A stretch of DNA of 18,384 nucleotides from RGIG1828 sp045592485 (lineage in GTDB: Bacteria; Bacillota; Clostridia; UMGS1810). The notes below the pieces were generated by a model. That model saw only the letters and a list, made by a program, of their open reading frames with translations, searched no databases and was not told the origin of the DNA. The stretch lies in the NCBI GenBank assembly GCA_045592485.1, contig JAZNUS010000149.1, forward strand, positions 1-18,384. Direction: 5' to 3'. Both the position numbers and the translations under genes were made by a program. Position 1 is the stretch's first letter, and each line of letters opens with the position of its first letter. This document shows, piece by piece, positions 1-8,427 of this stretch.

Positions 1-30
1 TTTGTCGCTCTGTTTTGCGCTAGTGTGTGA

Positions 31-79
31 GCCTTCTCCCTGGTGGAGAAGGTGTCAAGCTTGCTTGACGGATGAGGGG
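31..79 (-). repeat. REP-like two-hairpin intergenic repeat, copy 1
   Basis: Read on the minus strand this copy starts with CCCCTCATC, then GTCA and two perfect hairpins: a 7-bp stem (54-60 with 63-69) and an 8-bp stem CCTTCTCC/GGAGAAGG (32-39 with 45-52). It has the same architecture as the copy at 204-252 but in opposite orientation. From general familiarity, elements with this CCCTCATC...GTCA...CTTCCCC layout are scattered between genes in many gut Clostridia. No coding capacity is visible. Confidence 0.75.
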
Positions 80-203
80 ATAGTGACACTCCAAGAAAAG
101 AGCACTTGTGCGAATTTGATTGGTTAGTGGAGCGTTAAAAAGCAGTATTTTCAATAGTTTGAATGAATTTCAAATTTTTATTTGAAATTACTTTCTTTTG
201 TTT

Positions 204-252
204 CCCCTCATCAGTCACCTTACGGTGACAGCTTCCCCACCAAGGGGAAGCC
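204..252 (+). repeat. REP-like two-hairpin intergenic repeat, copy 2
   Basis: This copy begins CCCCTCATCAGTCACC, folds a 6-bp hairpin (214-219 with 224-229) and then an 8-bp hairpin GCTTCCCC/GGGGAAGC (231-238 with 244-251). The stems differ in sequence from copy 1 but keep pairing, so structure is conserved where sequence is not. Together with copy 1 it brackets about 124 bp of AT-rich DNA (80-203) in which I see no gene. Confidence 0.75.
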
Positions 253-318
253 TTTCGCTTCAGCCCAATTTCAAACTCCCCGATAAATTCCAATTTATTA
301 AAATATGTTATTGATAAA

Positions 319-348
319 TTGACAATAACTTGATATAATATATATAAT
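319..348 (+). promoter_or_regulatory. Sigma-A promoter of uvrB-uvrA
   Basis: A perfect -35 TTGACA (319-324) and a perfect -10 TATAAT (343-348) lie 18 nt apart, about 48 nt before the uvrB start codon. I found no GAAC-N4-GTTC type LexA box in 250-395, so SOS control is not supported by the visible sequence. Confidence 0.8.
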
Positions 349-395
349 GAGTATATGTTGGTTTAATTTTGATTATTGACGAAGGAGGTGCAGGC

Positions 396-2357
396 ATGTC
401 CAAATTCAAGGTGGTTTCACCATTTGAGCCTATGGGTGACCAGATTGCTGCAATAAAAAAGCTTTCCGACGGAATCCTTGGGGGCAAAAAACATCAGACA
501 CTTATGGGTGTTACAGGCTCCGGTAAAACCTTCACGGTTGCAAAAACAATCGAAAGGGTAAATAAACCCACCCTCGTGCTTGCACACAACAAAATTCTCG
601 CGGCACAGCTTTGCAGTGAATTCAAGGAGTTTTTTCCGGAAAATGCTGTTGAATATTTTGTCAGCTACTATGACTACTACCAACCCGAAGCCTACATCCC
701 CGGCACTGATACATACATCGAAAAGGACGCTTCCATAAACGACGAGATAGACCGGCTCCGCCACAGCGCAACTGCGGCACTGCTTGAAAGGCGTGATGTT
801 ATAATTGTTGCCAGTGTATCGTGCATATACGGCTTGGGCGACCCTGATGACTACAAAAATCTTATGATTGCTCTGCGCACAGGCACAGAGATTGACCGCG
901 ACCATCTTTTGAAAAAGCTTGTTGAAATTCAGTATAACCGCAACGACATTTCCTGTGAGCGAGGCACATTCAGAGTAAGAGGCGACTGCGTTGAGGTGTT
1001 CCCTGCAAGCTCCGGCGAAAGTGCAATCAGGATTGAGTTTTTTGGTGATGAAATAGAACGGATTTGCGACATAGATATTGTGACCGGTGAAATTAAAGCA
1101 TTCAGAAGCTTTACAACGATTTTCCCTGCATCTCACTATGCCACAACCGACGATAAAATGAAAAGGGCTTTGGTTACAATCAGAGAAGAGCTTGACGAGC
1201 GTGTTGAAGAACTGAAGGCTCAGGATAAGATTCTCGAGATGCAAAGACTCATTCAGCGCACCAACTATGACCTTGAAATGATGCAGGAAATCGGTTTTTG
1301 TCAGGGCATTGAAAACTATTCCCGTCACATTAGCGGCAGAGCACCCGGAAGCGCCCCCTTTACCCTTATGGACTATTTCCCCGATGATTTTCTTCTTGTT
1401 ATTGATGTATCTCATGTTACGGTGCCTCAGGTGAGAGCTATGTATGCAGGAGACCGTTCACGAAAGGAAAATCTTGTGGATTTCGGTTTCCGTCTGCCCT
1501 CGGCTTTTGACAACAGACCTCTTAATTTCACCGAATTTGAGCAGAGAATTAATCAGGCAATATATGTCAGTGCAACCCCTGCAGAATATGAAACCGAAAA
1601 AAGCGGCGGTGAAATTACAGAGCAGATTATCCGTCCCACAGGTCTTGTAGATCCGGAGGTTATCATACGCCCCGTTTCGGGACAGGTTGACGATCTGGCA
1701 GAGGAAATTGACAATACAGTAAAAAAAGGCGACCGTGTTCTTGTCACCACACTCACCAAGAAAATGGCAGAAAGCCTCACTGATTACCTGAGAGGCATCG
1801 GAATCAAAGTGCGCTATCTACATTCGGAAATAGAAACAATTCAGCGTATGGAAATTATCCGTGATTTAAGACTCGGCGTTTTTGATGTTCTCGTGGGCAT
1901 AAACCTTTTGAGGGAAGGTCTCGACATTCCCGAGGTTTCACTTGTGGCAATTCTTGATGCTGACAAAGAGGGCTTTCTCAGAAGTGAAACTTCCCTTGTT
2001 CAGACAATCGGGAGAGCCGCACGAAATGCCGACAGCCGTGTAATAATGTATGCTGATACAATGACTGGTTCAATGCAAAGAGCCATTGACGAAACGGAAC
2101 GCCGCCGTGAAATTCAGATTGCCTACAACGAAGCCAACGGCATAACTCCCAAAACAATCAAAAAAGACATTCACGAGATAATAAAAACCTATGACACAGG
2201 CAAAGCCGTTCCCTCTTCTGATATTGGTGCTGAAGATGATACCGAGACAAAGATTAAAAAGCTTACCGCAATGATGAAGGAAGCTTCCGACAATCTCGAC
2301 TTTGAAATGGCGGCATTGTTCAGGGATGAAATTATAAAACTCAGAGGTAAAAATTAA
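396..2357 (+). CDS. uvrB: UvrABC system protein B (excinuclease subunit B), Walker B variant
   Basis: UvrB is the helicase-like damage-verification subunit of nucleotide excision repair; it is loaded by UvrA and recruits UvrC. I place the start at ATG 396, giving 653 aa, because AAGGAGG (382-388) sits at the right distance; a TTG at 369 would put that site inside the coding region. Visible motifs are Walker A GVTGSGKT (residues 38-45), the YYDYYQPEAYIPGTDTYIEK beta-hairpin region, YVSATP, EGLDIPEVSLV, motif VI QTIGRAARN, and a C-terminal UVR motif near 620-650. The odd point is Walker B: residues 337-340 read DVSH, where UvrB normally has DESH, so the glutamate is Val338. All else looks intact and full length. 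It is followed without a gap by uvrA. Confidence 0.97.
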   Translation: MSKFKVVSPFEPMGDQIAAIKKLSDGILGGKKHQTLMGVTGSGKTFTVAKTIERVNKPTLVLAHNKILAAQLCSEFKEFFPENAVEYFVSYYDYYQPEAYIPGTDTYIEKDASINDEIDRLRHSATAALLERRDVIIVASVSCIYGLGDPDDYKNLMIALRTGTEIDRDHLLKKLVEIQYNRNDISCERGTFRVRGDCVEVFPASSGESAIRIEFFGDEIERICDIDIVTGEIKAFRSFTTIFPASHYATTDDKMKRALVTIREELDERVEELKAQDKILEMQRLIQRTNYDLEMMQEIGFCQGIENYSRHISGRAPGSAPFTLMDYFPDDFLLVIDVSHVTVPQVRAMYAGDRSRKENLVDFGFRLPSAFDNRPLNFTEFEQRINQAIYVSATPAEYETEKSGGEITEQIIRPTGLVDPEVIIRPVSGQVDDLAEEIDNTVKKGDRVLVTTLTKKMAESLTDYLRGIGIKVRYLHSEIETIQRMEIIRDLRLGVFDVLVGINLLREGLDIPEVSLVAILDADKEGFLRSETSLVQTIGRAARNADSRVIMYADTMTGSMQRAIDETERRREIQIAYNEANGITPKTIKKDIHEIIKTYDTGKAVPSSDIGAEDDTETKIKKLTAMMKEASDNLDFEMAALFRDEIIKLRGKN

Positions 2358-5177
2358 ATGAAAGAATATATAAAAATCAAGGGTGCATCTCAGCACAATT
2401 TAAAAAATATAGACATAAACATTCCCAGAGACAAATTTGTTGTTATCACAGGGCTTTCGGGTTCAGGAAAATCATCACTTGCCTTTGACACCATCTATGC
2501 AGAAGGTCAGAGACGCTATGTTGAATCTCTTTCTTCCTATGCTCGTCAGTTTCTCGGTCAGATGGACAAGCCCGATGTGGAATTTATTGACGGACTTTCT
2601 CCCGCAATAAGCATCGACCAGAAAACCACAAGCAAGAATCCCCGTTCAACTGTTGGTACCGTAACCGAGATTTATGACTATCTCCGTCTTTTGTATGCAA
2701 GAATCGGCATACCTCATTGCCCCAAATGCGGCAAAAAAATTGACCAGCAATCCATCGATGAAATTGTTGATTCACTTTTTGAATATGGCGAAGGCACCCG
2801 ACTACAGATTCTTGCTCCGGTTATCCGCGATAAAAAAGGTGAACACACAAAGGTTATTGAACAGGCACGAAAAAACGGATATGTAAGAATCCGCATAGAC
2901 GGAAATGTCCGTGACCTTTCGGAAAACATCACCCTTGAAAAAAATCATCGTCACACAATTGAAATTGTTGTTGACAGAATCATCATAAAGCCCTCGGCAA
3001 TGTCAAGAATTACTGACTCCGTTGAAACAGCATCGAAGCTGGGGGGAGGTCTTATCATAGCCGACCTTTTTGACAAAGGCGAAAGAGTGTTCAATCAGAA
3101 CTATGCCTGCAAGGACTGCGGCATCAGTATGGAGGAGCTCTCTCCCCGAATGTTTTCATTCAACTCCCCCTTCGGCGCATGTCCTGAATGCTCAGGTCTT
3201 GGAAGCTTTATGAAAATTGACCCTGAGCTTCTGATTCCCGACACATCAAAATCCATCTACGACGGTGGAATTTCCGCCTTTGGCTGGGGTAATGTTTCCG
3301 ACGGCACAACCTATTGGAGTGCATGGCTGGATGCCCTTTCCAAAGAATACAAATTTGACAAAAACACCCCCATATGCGATCTTCCCAAGGAAATTATGGA
3401 CATTGTTCTCTACGGAAGCGACAAGCCTCTTTCGATTAATCACAAGGGTTTCAAAAAGACCGCACTCTTTGAAGGGGTTATTACCAATCTTGAAAGACGA
3501 TACAACGATTCCTATTCTTCGTATTCAAAAACCGAAATTGAATCATTGATGGGGGTTGTAACCTGCAAGGCATGCAAGGGAAAAAGACTTCGTCCCGAAA
3601 GTCTTGCGGTAAAGGTTGGCAATGTGAACATTATAGAGCTCACTGATATGTCGGTGAGAGATATTGCAAAGCATTTTGATTCCCTCAAGCTTACCGAAAA
3701 GGAACAGATGATTTCGGCTCAGATTATGAAAGAAATAAAGGCAAGAACAAGATTCCTAGTTGATGTGGGGCTTGACTATCTGTCTCTTTCCAGAAGTGCC
3801 GGAACTCTTTCAGGGGGTGAGGCTCAGAGAATCCGCCTTGCAACTCAGATTGGCTCGGGGCTTACCGGAGTTTTGTATATTCTTGATGAACCAAGCATCG
3901 GGCTTCACCAGCGTGACAACAATAAGCTGATTGAAACCTTGAAGCACCTTCGTGACCTTGGCAACACCCTGATTGTGGTTGAGCACGACGAGGACACAAT
4001 GCTTGCCGCCGACCACATTGTGGACATCGGTCCCGGAGCAGGAATCCACGGAGGAAATGTGGTTGCCGAAGGAACTGTTGAAGACATCAGAAATTGTCCC
4101 GAAAGCATTACCGGACAGTATCTTTCGGGGGAAAGAAAAATTCCTGTCCCCCAAAAAAGACGGGAAGGCAACGGCAATTTCATAACCATTCTCGGCGCAA
4201 GTCAGAACAACCTTAAAAATATTGATGTGAAAATTCCTCTTGGCAAATTTGTTGCCGTAACAGGGGTTTCCGGTTCGGGTAAATCGAGCCTGATTAATGA
4301 AATTTTATACAAAAAACTTGCTTCAAAGCTAAACGGCGCAAAGAAAAAAGCGGGAGCCCACAAGGATATTCTCGGAATTGAAAATGCCGACAAGGTGATT
4401 GACATCGACCAGTCGCCCATAGGCAGAACCCCCCGTTCAAACCCTGCAACCTACACAGGTCTTTTCGGTGACATACGCGAGCTTTATGCAAGCACCAACG
4501 AGGCGAAAATGAGAGGCTACACCGCCGGAAGATTCAGCTTCAATGTGAGCGGCGGAAGATGTGAGGCATGCACAGGAGACGGAATAATTAAAATCGAAAT
4601 GCATTTTCTGCCCGATGTTTATGTGCCTTGCGAGGTGTGCAAAGGAAAACGCTACAACAGAGAAACCCTTGAGGTTAAGTACAAAGGCAAAAACATCAAC
4701 GATGTCCTTGAAATGACAGTTGAAGAAGGTCTTGAATTTTTCGAAAATCTTCCCAAAATAAAAAGGAAGCTGCAAACCCTTTATGATGTGGGACTTGGCT
4801 ACATCAAAATCGGTCAGCCTTCAACAACTCTGTCCGGCGGCGAGGCACAGCGCGTAAAACTTGCAACAGAGCTTAGCCGCAAAAGCACCGGCAAAACAGT
4901 GTATATTCTCGATGAACCCACAACCGGTCTTCACATTGCCGATGTTCACAAGCTCACCGATGTGCTTTCAACTCTTGTGGATAACGGCAACACCGTCATA
5001 GTAATTGAGCACAATCTTGATGTTATAAAGGTTGTTGATCACATCATAGACCTTGGTCCCGAGGGCGGTGACAAGGGTGGGAAAATAGTCTTTGAGGGAA
5101 CTCCCGAAGAAATTGTAAAATGCAAAAAATCCTATACCGGTCAATATCTTAGCCTGACAGGAGCTATCCAAACCTGA
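2358..5177 (+). CDS. uvrA: UvrABC system protein A (excinuclease ABC subunit A)
   Basis: UvrA is the dimeric ABC-type ATPase that finds DNA lesions and loads UvrB. The 939-aa product has usual length and order: Walker A GLSGSGKSS (32-40), a zinc site with CPKC (121-124), further Cys pairs CKDC (251-254) and CPEC (275-278), the first ABC signature LSGGEAQR (484-491) and LDEPSIGLH, then a second Walker A GVSGSGKSS (636-644), the essential zinc finger CEAC...CEVC (735-738 and 758-761), the second LSGGEAQR (825-832) and LDEPTTGLH. All catalytic and zinc residues I can check are present. The ATG follows the uvrB TAA directly, and AGAGGT at 2342-2347 is the likely ribosome binding site, so the two are co-transcribed and probably translationally coupled. 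The stop codon lies in the loop of a long hairpin. Confidence 0.98.
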   Translation: MKEYIKIKGASQHNLKNIDINIPRDKFVVITGLSGSGKSSLAFDTIYAEGQRRYVESLSSYARQFLGQMDKPDVEFIDGLSPAISIDQKTTSKNPRSTVGTVTEIYDYLRLLYARIGIPHCPKCGKKIDQQSIDEIVDSLFEYGEGTRLQILAPVIRDKKGEHTKVIEQARKNGYVRIRIDGNVRDLSENITLEKNHRHTIEIVVDRIIIKPSAMSRITDSVETASKLGGGLIIADLFDKGERVFNQNYACKDCGISMEELSPRMFSFNSPFGACPECSGLGSFMKIDPELLIPDTSKSIYDGGISAFGWGNVSDGTTYWSAWLDALSKEYKFDKNTPICDLPKEIMDIVLYGSDKPLSINHKGFKKTALFEGVITNLERRYNDSYSSYSKTEIESLMGVVTCKACKGKRLRPESLAVKVGNVNIIELTDMSVRDIAKHFDSLKLTEKEQMISAQIMKEIKARTRFLVDVGLDYLSLSRSAGTLSGGEAQRIRLATQIGSGLTGVLYILDEPSIGLHQRDNNKLIETLKHLRDLGNTLIVVEHDEDTMLAADHIVDIGPGAGIHGGNVVAEGTVEDIRNCPESITGQYLSGERKIPVPQKRREGNGNFITILGASQNNLKNIDVKIPLGKFVAVTGVSGSGKSSLINEILYKKLASKLNGAKKKAGAHKDILGIENADKVIDIDQSPIGRTPRSNPATYTGLFGDIRELYASTNEAKMRGYTAGRFSFNVSGGRCEACTGDGIIKIEMHFLPDVYVPCEVCKGKRYNRETLEVKYKGKNINDVLEMTVEEGLEFFENLPKIKRKLQTLYDVGLGYIKIGQPSTTLSGGEAQRVKLATELSRKSTGKTVYILDEPTTGLHIADVHKLTDVLSTLVDNGNTVIVIEHNLDVIKVVDHIIDLGPEGGDKGGKIVFEGTPEEIVKCKKSYTGQYLSLTGAIQT

Positions 5178-5196
5178 TTTGGATAACTTCTGTCAG
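5154..5196 (+). terminator. Long hairpin across the uvrA stop codon, possible terminator
   Basis: CTGACAG (5154-5160) pairs with CTGTCAG (5190-5196) and TATCCAAA (5165-5172) with TTTGGATA (5178-5185). With a G-U and two further pairs between, the stem reaches about 18 pairs with one mismatch. The 5-nt loop (5173-5177) contains the uvrA TGA. No T-tract follows, so classical intrinsic termination is uncertain; it could instead stabilise the mRNA 3' end or separate uvrBA from the next pair. Confidence 0.45.
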
Positions 5197-5229
5197 TCTA
5201 AAAAATATTTAAAATAAGGAGATGGTTTT

Positions 5230-5685
5230 ATGTATGAAATTCTTGCAGACATAATTAAATATGGATTTGTGTTTGTGGTATATATGTTCATACTGAGCAT
5301 TGTGCGACTCATTTATCTCGACATTTCCGATGCCAAACGCCGTGAGGCTACCGGAGGTACGGGGCTTGCGTACCTCAAGCTTGTGAATCTCAGGCGCAAC
5401 CTCAGCTTTAAAATGCACGAAAGCTACAGTATAAAGGAAAGCGCATATATCGGCAGAAGCAAAAGATGCCACATCTTTATTGACGACCCATATATGTCAA
5501 AAACCCATGCAAAAATATTTTTGCGTGACGGTGCTTTCTACATAGAAGACCTTGAAAGTACAAACGGAAGCTTCTTAAACGGCAGACGCCTTCCGAAGCA
5601 CCCTGTCCGTCTCAAGGACAGTGACAAGTTATCTTTCGGCAACATCAGCTTTATTTTTGTAGATAATATGGAGGCGGAGAGTTGA
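5230..5685 (+). CDS. Membrane-anchored FHA domain protein
   Basis: A 151-aa protein with one N-terminal membrane helix (about residues 11-30), a short charged linker, and a forkhead-associated domain (about 60-145). The phosphothreonine-binding signature is complete: GRS at 75-77, SxxH at 90-93 (SKTH), and NG at 112-113 and 117-118. FHA domains bind phosphothreonine peptides, usually made by Hanks-type Ser/Thr kinases such as PknB/PrkC. The gene has a good ribosome binding site (AAGGAG) and ends only 4 nt before the SEDS gene. FHA genes next to ftsW/rodA are common in Clostridia and Actinobacteria, so it probably links kinase signalling to peptidoglycan synthesis at the membrane. The kinase itself is not in this window. 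Confidence 0.9.
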   Translation: MYEILADIIKYGFVFVVYMFILSIVRLIYLDISDAKRREATGGTGLAYLKLVNLRRNLSFKMHESYSIKESAYIGRSKRCHIFIDDPYMSKTHAKIFLRDGAFYIEDLESTNGSFLNGRRLPKHPVRLKDSDKLSFGNISFIFVDNMEAES

Positions 5686-5689
5686 TAAT

Positions 5690-6991
5690 ATGACCAAAAT
5701 GCGTTTCAGGCCAATGTTTTATATCACTCTTGTGAATATAATCGGCTTTCTTATGCTCTTTTTGTTTGACGGCGGCAGAGACATTACATACCTGTACACC
5801 TGCGGAGCACTGTGCGGAATAAACATTGTTATGTATCTCATACTCTATCATCTTGACTACGGTGACCTGTACCTGTTCCTCACAACCTCAATGCTTGTGT
5901 CAATAGGACTAATTATGCTTCACCGCCTTGATCTTGCCGGCAGTGAAATTACAGACTATGCCGGGAAACAGCTTTTGTGGTTCATCATCGGCATTGTGAC
6001 CTATTTTCTGACTGTGGTAATTTTCGGAAAATTTAAGCACTGGGACAAATTAAAATATGTGTATATGATTCTGACCTTTGGGCTGATTCTGGCAACCATC
6101 ATTTTCGGCAAAGAGGTTAATGGCTCAAAAAACTGGATTATTTTAGGCGGCGGAAAAATTTCAATTCAACCCTCGGAGCTTATTAAAATTGCTTTCTGTC
6201 TGTGTATTTCCTGTTATTTTTCGGCACTTCCCTCCTTTGATTCCAAGAAAAAGGACAAGAGAAAAAGATTTTTGTCAATTCCCATTGACGAAATTGTTCT
6301 GTGTGCCTATGTTTATGCATGTATGGGTTGTCTTGCCCTCTTTCAGAGAGAATGGGGCACTGCACTGCTGATCTTTTTCATATACTTCATAATGTGCTTT
6401 GTTTACAAAACAAGCAACCTTTTAAAGCTCATAAACATCTGCGGAATTGTTTTTGCAGGTCTTGTGGGATTTTTCCTCCTTGCAGACCACATAGGCGTCA
6501 GGGTTAATGCCTGGCAGGACCCCTGGCAGGACGCCTCGGGAGGAGGCTATCAGATTATCCAGTCGCTCATTGCCATCACATCGGGAGGTTATTTCGGTGT
6601 GGGTCTTGGCAACGGCATGCCCTATGCAGTGCCTTTTGCAGAAACGGATTTCATTTTTGCCGCAATCTGCGAGGAAATGGGAATGTTTACAGGCTTTGCA
6701 ATTATTCTCCTTTATTTCCTGCTTACCTACCGCGGCATTAAAATAACCCTTAAAGCCACCAATGAATATCTGAAATGTGCCTGTCTTTCCCTTGTTGTTG
6801 CAATGGGCTTTCAGACCTTCATCATTATTGGCGGCGTCATAAAGCTAATTCCCCTCACAGGCATAACACTGCCCTTTGTAAGCTATGGAGGAAGCTCAAT
6901 GCTTGCATCATTTATAATGCTGGGGATAATAACCTCGGTATCGTTTCCTGACAAAAAGGTGAAAAAGAAGGCATCGGCAGGTCAGAAATAA
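5690..6991 (+). CDS. SEDS-family peptidoglycan glycosyltransferase (FtsW/RodA/SpoVE)
   Basis: A 433-aa polytopic membrane protein with about ten hydrophobic segments. SEDS proteins polymerise lipid II glycan strands during division, elongation or sporulation, normally with a class B penicillin-binding protein. Family motifs are visible: W275-x-D-P in the large extracellular loop, GYQIIQSLIAITSGG (286-300), the catalytic aspartate region ETDFIFA with Asp320, the following CEEMG, and the C-terminal LPFVSYGGSS. Start ATG 5690 has GGAGG about 14 nt upstream and overlaps no other gene. Which of FtsW, RodA or SpoVE it is cannot be decided from sequence alone. The partner PBP gene often found next is absent: a strong terminator and a convergent gene follow. 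Confidence 0.93.
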   Translation: MTKMRFRPMFYITLVNIIGFLMLFLFDGGRDITYLYTCGALCGINIVMYLILYHLDYGDLYLFLTTSMLVSIGLIMLHRLDLAGSEITDYAGKQLLWFIIGIVTYFLTVVIFGKFKHWDKLKYVYMILTFGLILATIIFGKEVNGSKNWIILGGGKISIQPSELIKIAFCLCISCYFSALPSFDSKKKDKRKRFLSIPIDEIVLCAYVYACMGCLALFQREWGTALLIFFIYFIMCFVYKTSNLLKLINICGIVFAGLVGFFLLADHIGVRVNAWQDPWQDASGGGYQIIQSLIAITSGGYFGVGLGNGMPYAVPFAETDFIFAAICEEMGMFTGFAIILLYFLLTYRGIKITLKATNEYLKCACLSLVVAMGFQTFIIIGGVIKLIPLTGITLPFVSYGGSSMLASFIMLGIITSVSFPDKKVKKKASAGQK

Positions 6992-7073
6992 AAAGTATTA
7001 AAAACCATAAAAGCTCTGCAATGAACAATTTGTCAGAAGATGCAGAAAACAAAAAAATAAAAACCCTTTATAC

Positions 7074-7106
7074 AAAAAATATCCCCGGCTGCCGGGGATA
7101 TTTTTT
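7074..7106. terminator. Strong bidirectional intrinsic terminator
   Basis: A nearly perfect 15-bp palindromic stem (7074-7088 with 7092-7106, 3-nt loop) has a GC-rich core CCCCGG/CCGGGG flanked by six A on one side and six T on the other. It can therefore end transcription from both sides, serving the SEDS gene on the plus strand and rhaA on the minus strand, which converge here. Confidence 0.95.
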
Positions 7107-7139
7107 ATGTAATTATTGAGTTTTTGGTCTATCTGAGAA

Positions 7140-8405
7140 TTATCTTTTCAAAAGAACTTCTTTTTCATAGTTCTGAACATCAGCAAGCCAGTCGAGACCC
7201 ACGCCTTTGTTGGAATTTTCGCAGTAATAATCCCAAACAAGTGAGAAGGGCGCTGCTTTAAATTCTTCTTTGAAAGCCAATCTTGCTGTAACATCACCGG
7301 CATTTTCAATCTGTTTCATTTTGTCAACAGGCTGAAGGAGAGCTGCGAGCATAGCTTTTCTTGTGTTTCTGATACCGATTACCCAAGCGGCAATACGGTT
7401 GATTGAAGCATCGAAGAAGTCAGTTGCAACATAAGTATCGGAAAGCTTGTTCATTCTTACAAGCTCATCGAAAATTGCTTTTGTTTCATCGTCAAATCCA
7501 ACAACATGGTCACTGTCCCATCTGATTCCGCGGGTAACATGAAGAAGAACCTTGTCGGAAAATGCAAAGATACCCGAAAGCTTGCCGGAAACAGTTTCGG
7601 TGGGGTGGTAATGACCATTATCGAGAGTCATAATGATGTGGTCTTTGTTAGCCTTCATAACATAGCCCATACAGAACTCGTGTGAGCCAACAGTGTAGCT
7701 TTCAGCACCAATTCCGAAAACCTTGGATTCGATACCGTCTATAACATTCTTCACATCTTTTGTAGCTTCAAAAATTTCGTCATAGGATTTTTTAAGTCTG
7801 AGACGGGGAGCAAGAGCATCAATGGGGGTTTCCTTGTCACCGTCGGGAGTCCAGTGGTTGATAACACAGGGCATACCTGTTTTTTCTGCAAAATATTCAC
7901 CGATTCTGCGGCAGGCAATGCCGTGACGAACCCAGAACTGTCTCACATTTTCGTCGGCACAGGAAAGAGTTCCGGCAGAGGTCGAAAGGGGGTGAGCAAA
8001 ATAGGTTGGGTTAAAATCAAGGCCCATACCGTTTTTAACGGCAAAATCAACCCATTTGTCATAGTGCTCGGGGAGAATCCGGTCTCTTTCAATATATTCA
8101 TCTGCTTCAATGTAGTTTGCGTGAATGTTGAGCTTTATCTTACCGGGGATAAACTTGAGAGCTTCTTCAATGTCGGCTCTGAGCTCTTCGCCGTTTGTAG
8201 CCTTGCCGGGATAGTTGCCGGTTGTCTGAATACCACCGGTGAGAGATTTGTCCTCTTTAATTTCGGTGCCTCCAACATCATCACCCTGCCAGCAATGCAT
8301 GGAAATGGGAGTTTCATCAACAATCTTAAGTGCATTTTCAACATCTATACCATAGCGGGCATAGTATTCTTTGGCAAGTTCAAAGCCTTTTTTTACATCA
8401 TACAT
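7140..8405 (-). CDS. rhaA: L-rhamnose isomerase
   Basis: RhaA converts L-rhamnose to L-rhamnulose, the first step of rhamnose catabolism in the cytoplasm. The 421-aa length matches the family. Recognisable blocks are MHCWQGDDVGG (36-46), LNIHANYIE, GLDFNPTYFAHPLS, ESKVFGIGAESYTVGS (226-241), LDNGHYHPTE (261-270), LLHVTRGIRWDSDHVV (287-302) and DFFDASINRIAAWVIG (329-344). Probable metal ligands are Asp262, His265, His289, Asp297, Asp299 and Asp329, by comparison with the remembered E. coli enzyme; all are present. It has a strong ribosome binding site (AAGGAGGAT) and lies 22 nt after pgsA, so both share one promoter. No rhamnulokinase, aldolase or rhamnose regulator is nearby, so the rest of the pathway must be elsewhere, or the enzyme serves another aldose. 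Confidence 0.96.
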   Translation of the reverse strand: MYDVKKGFELAKEYYARYGIDVENALKIVDETPISMHCWQGDDVGGTEIKEDKSLTGGIQTTGNYPGKATNGEELRADIEEALKFIPGKIKLNIHANYIEADEYIERDRILPEHYDKWVDFAVKNGMGLDFNPTYFAHPLSTSAGTLSCADENVRQFWVRHGIACRRIGEYFAEKTGMPCVINHWTPDGDKETPIDALAPRLRLKKSYDEIFEATKDVKNVIDGIESKVFGIGAESYTVGSHEFCMGYVMKANKDHIIMTLDNGHYHPTETVSGKLSGIFAFSDKVLLHVTRGIRWDSDHVVGFDDETKAIFDELVRMNKLSDTYVATDFFDASINRIAAWVIGIRNTRKAMLAALLQPVDKMKQIENAGDVTARLAFKEEFKAAPFSLVWDYYCENSNKGVGLDWLADVQNYEKEVLLKR

Positions 8406-8427
8406 TTTAATGTATCCTCCTTAAAAA

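Noticed and set aside
253..395. LexA/SOS box before uvrB
   Set aside because: I looked for the Gram-positive GAAC-N4-GTTC pattern around the promoter and found none.
417..1415. Open frame of 332 codons on the minus strand
   Set aside because: It lies wholly antisense to uvrB, its translation is Cys- and Phe-rich with no recognisable motif, and it has no supporting ribosome binding site; it is a shadow of uvrB codon structure.
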